64,000 nucleotides of DNA from Roseomonas mucosa ATCC BAA-692 (GTDB lineage: Bacteria > Pseudomonadota > Alphaproteobacteria > Acetobacterales > Acetobacteraceae), in NCBI RefSeq assembly GCF_000622225.1, contig NZ_JHWD01000009.1:103137-167136 (forward strand). The letters are read 5' to 3'. A program made the translations under genes and the position numbers. A model generated the notes under the pieces. The model made no database searches and was not told the DNA's origin. It was given only the letters and a program-made list of their open reading frames with translations. Positions 56,135 to 64,000 of the stretch are shown in pieces; position 1 is the stretch's first letter, and each line of letters begins with the position of its first letter.

Positions 56135-56771
56135 GCACACTCTCCACGGCGCTGATGAAGCCGCCCAGACGGGCCGCCTCTCGCGCGATCTCCTGGGCCA
56201 GCCGGCCCTTTGCGACCGCCACGTGCACCGCGTGGTCGCGTCCGAAAATTCCCCCCAGCTCCGCCGCCGTCAGGACGGCGACCACCGGGATATCCCTGGC
56301 CCCGACCAGCCGCGAGCGCTCCGCCGCGCTGCCATCGGAAGCCTGTGCCACCAGGCCGGCCCGCCCAGCCTGCAGCCATTCGCGCGCCTGCTGGAAGCCG
56401 CTTACCGCCTGCCCTGCGCGCCGCGCGAAGCCCAGGAGGTCCCGCAGGCGCTGCCTCAGGCCAGCCTCGATCCGTGCATTCAGGTCGGGGGGAGGGTTGA
56501 CCGGCCCACGGGCCGCCCTGGCAAAGGCTGCACGCTTGAGCGCGGCTTCTAGCACATCGGCCCGCGCGCTCAACCACATTCCCCGCCCAGGCAGCCGTTC
56601 GGCCAGGTCAGGAACGAGTTCCCGACCTGGACCGATGACAAACCGGATCATGCTTTCCTTCGGGAAGCTCTCGCGCGTCACGACACAGCGGCGCAGCGGG
56701 CCCTTCTCCTCGGGATCGGGTTGCCCCATCTCCGCCGGCGAGCCAGACGGATCGCCGGAGGGCGCCTGCAT
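56127..56771 (-). CDS. YlxR/DUF448 plus L7Ae-like RNA-binding protein
   Basis: A two-domain cytoplasmic protein. The N-terminal DUF448/YlxR domain shows [20 protein letters not shown], then [20 protein letters not shown] and [18 protein letters not shown]. From about residue 105 an L7Ae/L30e-like fold follows ([20 protein letters not shown]). YlxR proteins sit between nusA and infB in most bacteria and bind RNA or RNase P. The start is uncertain: ATG 56771 (GAGG five bases away, 214 residues) or GTG 56855, overlapping the nusA end. I prefer 56771 because the extra 28 residues look unconserved. Confidence 0.9.
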   Translation of the reverse strand: MQAPSGDPSGSPAEMGQPDPEEKGPLRRCVVTRESFPKESMIRFVIGPGRELVPDLAERLPGRGMWLSARADVLEAALKRAAFARAARGPVNPPPDLNARIEAGLRQRLRDLLGFARRAGQAVSGFQQAREWLQAGRAGLVAQASDGSAAERSRLVGARDIPVVAVLTAAELGGIFGRDHAVHVAVAKGRLAQEIAREAARLGGFISAVESVRG

Positions 56772-56817
56772 GGCACCCTCGGCGTCGGGCCGGCCCGTTA
56801 TGACATCGCGTGTGTCG

Positions 56818-58413
<1,596 letters not shown>

Positions 58414-58418
58414 TGGCG

Positions 58419-59054
58419 TCAGTTCCTCTTCGCGTGCGGCTTGCGGCGCGGCTGCTCGTCCGCCTCTTCGGCGTCCCCGGGCTCGCCCGCCGTTTCCGTC
58501 GCCGTGGCGGCGATCAACTCGTCGGTCAGCACCAGCTTGGCGCGGCGGATGGTGTCGCGGGGGATCACCGCCTCGCCGCCTTCGTCCAGCCGGAGCCTCA
58601 CCTCATTCTCGTCCGCCGCCAGGATGCGGCCCTTCCAGCGCCGGCGCCCGTCCTGCGGCACCAGCAGCTCCACCGTGGCGACATGCCCGGCGAAGCGGAG
58701 CCAGTCCTTGGTGCGCGTCAGCGGCCGGTCGATGCCGGCGGAAGAAACCTCCAGGTTCCATTCGCCGCTGAACGGGTCCTCGACATCCAGCACGGCGCCG
58801 ACGGCGTGGCTGATCGCCTCGCAGTCCTCCACGCCGATCAGCGCGCCATCGGCACGGTCGGCCATGATCTGCACCGTGGGCGTCCGCGTCCCGCTGACCT
58901 GCACGCGCACCAGCTCATAGCCCATGCCGGCCAGTGCAGGCTCCACCACACGCGCCAGCCGCGCCTCCAGGCCGCCGGTCAGATCGGGCGTGCCCGGGGC
59001 GGTGTCGCTGGCGGTGTCGTTACTCTCGCGGTCGTCGGCGTCGGGCTTCGGCAA
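58419..59054 (-). CDS. rimP: ribosome maturation factor RimP
   Basis: Needed for 30S subunit assembly. About 211 residues with the family core [55 protein letters not shown] and [12 protein letters not shown], and a basic tail (RRKPHAKRN). The start is unclear: no ATG or GTG lies close before the core. TTG 59054 ([11 protein letters not shown]) directly follows the U-tract of the leader terminator and has no Shine-Dalgarno sequence. Frame continues upstream through the hairpin, so an earlier GTG inside it cannot be ruled out. Confidence 0.93.
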   Translation of the reverse strand: MPKPDADDRESNDTASDTAPGTPDLTGGLEARLARVVEPALAGMGYELVRVQVSGTRTPTVQIMADRADGALIGVEDCEAISHAVGAVLDVEDPFSGEWNLEVSSAGIDRPLTRTKDWLRFAGHVATVELLVPQDGRRRWKGRILAADENEVRLRLDEGGEAVIPRDTIRRAKLVLTDELIAATATETAGEPGDAEEADEQPRRKPHAKRN

Positions 59055-59055
59055 T

Positions 59056-59131
59056 AAAAAAAGGCGGCCCGTGAAGGCCACCCCCCTGAAAACGGCGGAT
59101 TGTCTCGGCAGGGATGTAGTGCCGCGAGACA
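59056..59131 (-). promoter_or_regulatory. rimP leader with terminator hairpin (attenuator)
   Basis: On the minus strand a stem TGTCTCG...CGAGACA (59131-59101, extended to ten pairs with a two-base bulge, loop CTACATCCC) is followed 18 bases later by GGTGGCC-TTCACG-GGCCGCC (59082-59063, one G-T pair) and then seven T. It ends at the rimP start and no minus-strand gene lies upstream, so it is a premature terminator in the leader of rimP-nusA-infB. An alphaproteobacterial rimP leader with this architecture is, to my recollection, an Rfam family. Confidence 0.8.
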
Positions 59132-59318
59132 GGGGAAGCAAGAGGATTCCACGGGGCGCCCTTCGGCCCGTCGCCGCGGGCACCCCCTCGCCGCCCTCCC
59201 ACCAGGAAGGCACGCAGCCTCCCAGGCCCCAGGCTGCGCGGGTTCCGGTGCCTCGCCTTTGCCGTTGCTCTGTTCCCCGGGGGCGACCGCCAGGGCGAAC
59301 CGGCATTATCCCGGCACA

Positions 59319-59393
59319 CCGTATATATCCGCGGCATATAGCCTCGGCGAAGGGATGGTTGCGGCTTGGGAAGCCCACCGATATATCCAACGA
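59319..59393 (+). promoter_or_regulatory. possible molybdate (ModE-type) boxes upstream of modA
   Basis: Two AT-rich sites stand out in GC-rich DNA 25-100 bases before modA: CCGTATATATCCGCGGCATATAGCC in two parts (GTATATA at 59321, CATATAG at 59335) and CCGATATATCCAACG at 59379-59393. Known Mo-boxes have the form CGxTATATA-N6-TATATxxCG. The first site has TATAT/ATATA arms in roughly that spacing; the second looks like a half-site. No modE gene is in the window. Confidence 0.45.
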
Positions 59394-59417
59394 GGAATAG
59401 CGAAGCGGAGACCCCCC

Positions 59418-60212
59418 ATGCGTCGTCGGCTTTTCGCCTCGGCCCTCGCCCTGTGCCTCGCGGCACCGCTGGTGGGCCTGTCCGGCGCGAGAGCGCAGGA
59501 GGCCGGGGGGCCCACGGTCTTTGCCGCCGCCAGCCTGACCGATGCCATGCGCGCGCTGGGCGAGGCCTGGAAGGCCAAGGGCCATCCGGCGCCGCGCTTC
59601 TCCTTCGCGGCCTCCTCGGCCCTGGCGCGCCAGATGGAGCAGGGGGCGCCCGCCGACATCTTCGCCTCCGCCGACGAGCCCTGGATGGACTATGTCCAGC
59701 AGCGCGGGCTGATCGTGGACGGCACGCGGGTCAGCCCGCTGGCCAATGCCCTGGTGCTGATCGCCCCCGCCGACAAGCCGGCGCCGAAGCTGGTGCTGAC
59801 CCGGGACACGGACCTCTCGGCGCTGCTCGGGGCCGATGGGCGGATCGCGACGGGCGATCCCTCCAACGTGCCGGTGGGCAAGTATGCCCAGGCGGCGCTG
59901 GGCTGGATGGGGCAGTGGGACAAGCTCTCGCCGCGCCTGGCGCGGGCGGACAATGTGCGCTCCGCCCTGCTGCTGGTGGAACGGGGCGAGGCGCCGCTCG
60001 GCATCGTCTATTCCACCGATGCCGCGATCTCGAAGGGGGTGCGGGTCGTGGCCACCTTCCCGGCGGAAAGCCACCCGCCGATCACCTATCCCTTCGCCCT
60101 GGCGAAACGGGCCGAGGGGAATGCCCAGGCGCGCGATTTCCTGGCCTTCATCACGGGCCCCGACTCGGCGCCGGTCTACCAGCGCTTCGGCTTCGCCCTG
60201 CGTCAGCCATAG
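59418..60212 (+). CDS. modA: molybdate-binding periplasmic protein ModA
   Basis: Periplasmic receptor of the molybdate ABC importer, 264 residues. Signal peptide [20 protein letters not shown] ends near ARAQEA. The mature protein opens with [18 protein letters not shown], then [20 protein letters not shown] (Ser ligands of the oxyanion), [19 protein letters not shown] and [21 protein letters not shown] 59418 follows GGAG. First gene of modABC; divergent from rimP across a 363-base region shared by the rimP leader and the possible Mo-boxes. Confidence 0.95.
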   Translation: MRRRLFASALALCLAAPLVGLSGARAQEAGGPTVFAAASLTDAMRALGEAWKAKGHPAPRFSFAASSALARQMEQGAPADIFASADEPWMDYVQQRGLIVDGTRVSPLANALVLIAPADKPAPKLVLTRDTDLSALLGADGRIATGDPSNVPVGKYAQAALGWMGQWDKLSPRLARADNVRSALLLVERGEAPLGIVYSTDAAISKGVRVVATFPAESHPPITYPFALAKRAEGNAQARDFLAFITGPDSAPVYQRFGFALRQP

Positions 60213-60312
60213 GGCATGATCGGTCCCTGCCCACTGGACCCCGACCGCCCCTGGCCCGCCCGATCCCGCCCGATGGCCATGTCCCGCCCCGCTGGGGCCT
60301 GACCCGCTCCGC

Positions 60313-61035
60313 ATGACCTGGCCCGGCAACCCGGCAGGCTGGCTGACGCCCGAGGAATGGCAGGCCGTGCGCCTCAGCCTGGAGGTGGCGCTGCGCTCGG
60401 TGGTGTTCGGCCTGCCCCCGGCGGTACTGGCCGCCTGGCTGCTGGCCCGGCACCGCTTTCCGGGGCGTGCCCTGCTCGACGCCTTCGTCCACCTGCCACT
60501 GGTGATGCCGCCCGTGGTGGTGGGCTGGCTGCTGCTGGTCACCTTCGGCATCCGCGGGCCGGTCGGGGCGCTGCTGAACGACTGGTTCGGCATCCGGCTG
60601 GTCTTCACCACCGCCGGCGCCTCGCTCGCCACCGCCACCATGTCCTTTCCGCTGATCGTGCGCGCGGTGCGCCTCAGCCTGGATTCCGTCGATCCGGGGC
60701 TGGAGGCGGCGGCGCGCACGCTCGGCGCCGGGCCGCTGGACCGCTTCGTGACGCTGACCCTGCCGCTGATCTCGCCCGGCATCCTGTCCGGCGCCATCAC
60801 CGCCTTCGCCGCCGGGCTGGGCGAGTTCGGCGCGGTGATCACCTTTGCCTCCAACATCCCCGGCCAGACCCAGACCCTGCCGTTGGCGATCTACGCGGCC
60901 ACCCAGACCCCGGGCGGCGAGGCGACGGCGGCCAAGCTGGCGGCGGTCTCCTTCGTGCTGGCCGTGCTGGGGCTGCTGCTGGCGGAATTCGCCGGGCGGC
61001 GGATGCAGGTCATGCTCGGCCGGGCGCCGCGCTGA
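60313..61035 (+). CDS. modB: molybdate ABC transporter permease ModB
   Basis: Inner-membrane channel of the molybdate importer, 240 residues and five to six membrane helices. Landmarks are [40 protein letters not shown], the EAA loop [20 protein letters not shown] and [20 protein letters not shown] with [18 protein letters not shown]. These are diagnostic for ModB. It lies 100 bases after modA and 55 before modC. Confidence 0.95.
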   Translation: MTWPGNPAGWLTPEEWQAVRLSLEVALRSVVFGLPPAVLAAWLLARHRFPGRALLDAFVHLPLVMPPVVVGWLLLVTFGIRGPVGALLNDWFGIRLVFTTAGASLATATMSFPLIVRAVRLSLDSVDPGLEAAARTLGAGPLDRFVTLTLPLISPGILSGAITAFAAGLGEFGAVITFASNIPGQTQTLPLAIYAATQTPGGEATAAKLAAVSFVLAVLGLLLAEFAGRRMQVMLGRAPR

Positions 61036-61090
61036 TGCCGCGCCCGTCCGGCCGGGCCGCGCCACCCGGCGCGCCGAGGCGGCGCGGCTG

Positions 61091-62218
61091 ATGCTGGAAG
61101 TCCGCCTGCGCCACCGCTTTCCCGCCCCCGCCCCGGACATGCCGGGCTTTGCCATCGATGCGGCCTTCGCTTCGCCGACACCGGGCGTCACGGCGGTCTT
61201 CGGCCCCTCGGGCTGCGGCAAGTCCACCCTGCTCGCCGCGGTGGCCGGGCTGCTGCGCCCGCGGGAAGGGCGGATCGCGCTGGATGGCATGGTGCTGTTC
61301 GACAGCGCGGCGCGGCGCATGCTGCCGCCGGAACAGCGGCGCTGCGGCGTGGTCTTCCAGGATTCGCGGCTCTTCCCGCATCTTTCGGTGGACACCAACC
61401 TGCGCTACGGGCTGCGCCGGGCACCGCGCGGCGTGGACGGACCCGGTTTCGAGGAGGTGGTGGCGCTGCTCGGCATCGGCCATCTGCTGCGCCGCCGCCC
61501 CGCCGCGCTGTCCGGCGGCGAGAGGCAGCGTGTCGCCCTGGGCCGTGCCCTGCTGTCGCGCCCCCGCCTGCTGCTGATGGACGAGCCCCTGGCCGCGCTG
61601 GATGCCGCGCGCAAGGCGGAGGTCCTGCCTTTCCTGACGCGGCTGCGCGACCGGCTCAGCATCCCGCTCCTCTACGTCACCCATGCGATGGAGGAGGTGG
61701 ACCGGCTGGCGGACCGGCTGGTGCTGATGGAGGCGGGGCGCGTGCTCGCCGAGGGCAGCGTGGAGGAGCTTTCCGCCCGCACCGACCTGCCGCTTCTCGC
61801 CGGGCGGCGGGATGCGGGCGTGCTGCTCGCCTGCACGGTGCGGGAGCGTGTGGCGGGGGGGGGCCTGGCGCGGCTGGGCTTCGAGGGCGGCGAGCTGCTG
61901 TTGCCGTCGCTGCCGGATGCGCCGGGCACGCGGTTGCGCGTCCGGGTGCGGGCGCGCGACGTGTCGGTCGCCACCGAGGAGCCCCGCGGGATCTCGGTCC
62001 GCAACGTGCTGCCCGTGGTGCTGGAGGCCATCGGGCCGGGCACGGGGCAGGAGGTGATGCTGCGCCTGCGCCTGGGTGCCGGCGGCGTGCTCCTGTCGCG
62101 CATCACCGCCGAGGCGGCGCGGCGCCTGGACCTGCGCCCGGGACAGCCGCTCTGGGCCCTGGTGAAATCGGTCGCCCTCAGCCAGGGTGGCGCGGCCCGC
62201 GAGGAAGAGCCGGGCTGA
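61091..62218 (+). CDS. modC: molybdate ABC transporter ATP-binding protein ModC
   Basis: ATPase of the molybdate importer, 375 residues. Walker A FGPSGCGKSTLLAAVAGLLR, Q-loop VFQDSRLFPHLSV, signature ALSGGERQRVALGRALL, Walker B LLLMDEPLAALD and H-loop YVTHAMEEVDRL. The C-terminal 130 residues form a Mop/TOBE molybdate-sensing domain (ISVRNVLPVVLEAIGPGTGQ, LDLRPGQPLWALVKSVAL), which can inhibit transport when molybdate is plentiful. A G9 run occurs at 61855-61863 within the frame. Confidence 0.95.
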   Translation: MLEVRLRHRFPAPAPDMPGFAIDAAFASPTPGVTAVFGPSGCGKSTLLAAVAGLLRPREGRIALDGMVLFDSAARRMLPPEQRRCGVVFQDSRLFPHLSVDTNLRYGLRRAPRGVDGPGFEEVVALLGIGHLLRRRPAALSGGERQRVALGRALLSRPRLLLMDEPLAALDAARKAEVLPFLTRLRDRLSIPLLYVTHAMEEVDRLADRLVLMEAGRVLAEGSVEELSARTDLPLLAGRRDAGVLLACTVRERVAGGGLARLGFEGGELLLPSLPDAPGTRLRVRVRARDVSVATEEPRGISVRNVLPVVLEAIGPGTGQEVMLRLRLGAGGVLLSRITAEAARRLDLRPGQPLWALVKSVALSQGGAAREEEPG

Positions 62219-62254
62219 CCCGCCAGGCCGAGGGGCGGGGAAGGGTTTCGGGAG

Positions 62255-63070
62255 ATGGCATTGGCAGGCAGCAAGGCGGCGTCGCGCCACCAGCGGATCC
62301 TCGCTTTGATCGGGCAGCGCGGCTACGTGTCCAACGAGGAGCTGGCGCGGGAATTCGAGGTCACCGTGCAGACGGTGCGGCGCGACGTGAACGCGCTGGC
62401 GGAGGAAGGCCGGGTTGCCCGCCACCATGGCGGCGCGGGGCTGGCTTCCTCCACCGAGAACATCGCCTATGCCGAGCGGCAGGTGCTGAACCCGCAGGCC
62501 AAGGAGGCCATCGCCCGGCAGGCGGCAGCGGAGATCCCCGACCGTTCCTCCCTCTTCGTCAATATCGGCACCACCACCGAGGCGCTGGCCCGGGCCCTGC
62601 TGGGGCACCGGGAGCTGCGTGTCATCACCAACAACCTGAACGTGGCGGCGCTGCTGTCCAGCCGCACCGACTTTTCCGTCGTGGTCACCGGCGGCACGGT
62701 CCGCAACCGCGACGGCGGCATCGTCGGCCAGACGGTGAGCGACATGATCGCCGAGTTCCGGGTGGATTTCGGCATCCTCGGCATCAGCGGCATCGACGAG
62801 GACGGGACGCTGCTGGATTTCGACCATGACGAGATCCGCGCCGCCCGCGCCATCCTGCGCCATTCGCGGCAGAGCTTCCTGCTGGCCGACCACACCAAGT
62901 TCGCCCGGCGCCCGATGGTGCGGCTCGGCTCCATCACCGAGGTCTCCGCCCTCTTCACCGACCAGCCGCCGCCACGTCCCATCCAGGCACTGCTGCGGGA
63001 ACATGGTGTCGCCTGCCATGTGGCGGGCCGCGCCCCGGCGGCAGAGGCGAAGCCGGCACCGGGCCGGTAA
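62255..63070 (+). CDS. glpR: DeoR-family regulator, GlpR-like
   Basis: Glycerol-3-phosphate regulon repressor type. The 271-residue product has an N-terminal HTH (RHQRILALIGQRGYVSNEEL, then EVTVQTVRRDVNALAEEG) and a DeoR sugar-phosphate sensor domain with NIGTTTEALARALLG, NNLNVAALLSSR, VTGGTVRNRDGGIVG, DFGILGISGIDEDGTLLDFD and LLADHTKFARRPMVRLG. Placement directly before glpD, with a GlpR-like palindrome between them, supports the name. A GGGAG lies next to the ATG. Confidence 0.92.
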   Translation: MALAGSKAASRHQRILALIGQRGYVSNEELAREFEVTVQTVRRDVNALAEEGRVARHHGGAGLASSTENIAYAERQVLNPQAKEAIARQAAAEIPDRSSLFVNIGTTTEALARALLGHRELRVITNNLNVAALLSSRTDFSVVVTGGTVRNRDGGIVGQTVSDMIAEFRVDFGILGISGIDEDGTLLDFDHDEIRAARAILRHSRQSFLLADHTKFARRPMVRLGSITEVSALFTDQPPPRPIQALLREHGVACHVAGRAPAAEAKPAPGR

Positions 63071-63148
63071 GGCGCCGCGCTGCGTGGTGGCCCGCCGGGG
63101 GCGAGGCGGCGCTTGGCCTCAACGGCGGCACGGCCCCGTCCAGCACTT

Positions 63149-63170
63149 TGATTTTCGCTTGCGAACATTT
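63149..63170 (+). promoter_or_regulatory. GlpR-type operator upstream of glpD
   Basis: Read on the minus strand: ATGTTCGCAAGCGAAAAT (63168-63151), closely matching the E. coli GlpR operator pattern ATGTTCG-N4-CGAACAT. The inner TTCGCTTGCGAA (63154-63165) is a near-perfect palindrome. A partial repeat (TTCTTCGCTTATC, 63172-63184) follows. The site is 85-100 bases before glpD, within the only AT-rich stretch of the gap. Confidence 0.7.
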
Positions 63171-63250
63171 TTTCTTCGCTTATCTTCCTTTTGCGGGGCA
63201 CAGGGCCTCGCAAGGCCTTCGCGGAGGCGGCAGGGAGAGGAGCGGGGAAC

Positions 63251-64000
63251 TTGGCCAGCCAGGCGGATTATGACCTTCTCGTCGTCGGTGGCGGCATCAA
63301 CGGCGCCGGTATCGCCCGCGACGCGGCCGGGCGAGGGCTGAAGGTCCTGCTGGTCGAGCAGGACGACTTCGCGCGCCACACTTCCTCCGCCAGCACGAAG
63401 CTGATCCATGGCGGGCTGCGCTATCTCGAATACTACGAGTTCCGCCTGGTGCGGGAGGCGCTGATCGAGCGCGAGCGCCTGCTGGCCGCGGCGCCGCACA
63501 TCATCTGGCCGCTGCGCTTCGTGCTGCCGCACCGGAACGATGTCCGCCCGGCCTGGATGGTCCGGCTGGGCCTGTTCCTGTACGACCACCTGGGCGGCCG
63601 CAAGCGCCTGCCGGGTTCGGAAGGTGTTCGTTTCCGAACCTCGCCGCTCGGTTCCGCGCTCAGGCCCGGGGTGGATCGCGGCTTCGTCTATTCCGACTGT
63701 TGGGTGCAGGACAGCCGCCTCGTCGTGCTGAACGCCCGCGACGCGGCGGAGAAGGGAGCGGAACTGCATACCCGTACCCGCTTCCTCGGGGCGGAGCGCG
63801 AGGGTGGCATCTGGCGCGCGGAGATCGAGGACCTGCGGGGCGGCGGGCGGCGCCCGGTCACGGCCCGCATCCTGGTCAATGCCGCCGGCCCCTGGGTGAG
63901 CGAGCTGCTGACCCGGCGCCTGAAGATCAACGACGCGGACAAGGTCCGGCTGGTCAAGGGCAGCCACATCGTGGTGCCGCGCCTCTACGAGGGCGACCAC
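63251..64000 (+). CDS. glpD: glycerol-3-phosphate dehydrogenase GlpD, N-terminal part
   Basis: Respiratory FAD enzyme oxidising glycerol-3-phosphate to dihydroxyacetone phosphate at the inner membrane. The window holds the first 250 codons. The FAD-binding motif DLLVVGGGINGAGIARDAAG is at residues 8-27, followed by HTSSASTKLIHGGLRYLEYY, LPHRNDVRPAWMVRLGLFLY, YSDCWVQDSRLVVLNARDAA and LVNAAGPWVSELL. All are GlpD hallmarks. The start is TTG 63251 with GAGGAG upstream; the FAD strand leaves no room for a later start. The gene runs off the right edge. Confidence 0.95.
   Translation, partial: MASQADYDLLVVGGGINGAGIARDAAGRGLKVLLVEQDDFARHTSSASTKLIHGGLRYLEYYEFRLVREALIERERLLAAAPHIIWPLRFVLPHRNDVRPAWMVRLGLFLYDHLGGRKRLPGSEGVRFRTSPLGSALRPGVDRGFVYSDCWVQDSRLVVLNARDAAEKGAELHTRTRFLGAEREGGIWRAEIEDLRGGGRRPVTARILVNAAGPWVSELLTRRLKINDADKVRLVKGSHIVVPRLYEGDH

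Noticed and set aside
52091-56155. A 1354-residue open frame on the + strand, with Gly/Thr/Ala repeats
   Set aside because: It is the antisense of infB. Its repeats are the mirror of the IF-2 tandem units, and it lacks any recognisable family. High GC content creates such long antisense frames.
59100-59417. A tRNA or initiator-tRNA gene upstream of rimP, as in some bacteria
   Set aside because: I searched by eye for acceptor/T-loop patterns (GGTTC-x-A/G-x-x-C, CCA end) and found no cloverleaf; only the leader hairpins are supported.

Overview
The window is very GC-rich, densely packed alphaproteobacterial DNA. An acetic-acid-bacteria relative of the Roseomonas type (Acetobacteraceae) fits best. 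The reasons are the DUF3576 lipoprotein, SecB, an alphaproteobacterial NusA/IF2/RimP block with a rimP attenuator leader, HemJ-type heme synthesis, and frequent GTG/TTG starts. This is inference from gene content and style, not from a marker-gene search. There is no prophage, CRISPR array, tRNA, rRNA or recognisable transposase.

Layout. 1-6.6 kb: edge of a DUF255 gene, mnmE, a universal stress protein, secB, yggS, a thiE-like gene, an outer-membrane porin and a DUF3576 lipoprotein. 6.7-18.9 kb: a proline-rich secreted protein, an amidase, and a fatty-acid degradation cluster (fadL, fadD, a MerR regulator with an apparent frameshift, fadA, a FadN-type bifunctional enzyme, an acyl-CoA dehydrogenase, and a divergent SCP2 protein). 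A palindrome lies in the fadL/SCP2 divergent promoter. 19-23.8 kb: a repeat-bearing secreted protein, an nfi-hemH-HAD-hemJ run and a DnaQ-like exonuclease. 23.8-35.8 kb: a probable peptide-use island made of a gamma-glutamyltransferase, a four-gene polyamine/opine-type ABC transporter, an M24 peptidase, two paralogous cog1228 amidohydrolases, an Lrp/AsnC regulator and an MFS carrier. 36-38 kb: rfbB-rfbA for dTDP-sugars. 38.2-44.4 kb: Tat-exported molybdenum aldehyde oxidoreductase PaoABC, then arginase and ornithine cyclodeaminase. 44.6-59.4 kb: a PhoR-like kinase and the translation block rimP-nusA-ylxR-infB-rbfA ... truB-rpsO, which is interrupted by a thioesterase and two glycosyltransferase-type genes. 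59.4-64 kb: modABC, glpR and the start of glpD.

Connections. ModABC brings in the molybdate that the PaoABC cofactor needs. Arginase plus ornithine cyclodeaminase turn arginine into proline, and the island at 24-36 kb could release arginine or proline from peptides. FadL, FadD, FadE-like, FadN-like and FadA form a complete import-to-thiolysis route.

The most unusual feature is a family of bounded, hairpin-ended intergenic repeats, about 220-330 bp each, in seven copies and two subfamilies (called R1 and R2 here). They sit in nearly every large gap. Two copies in opposite orientation flank the glycosyltransferase pair that splits the translation operon.
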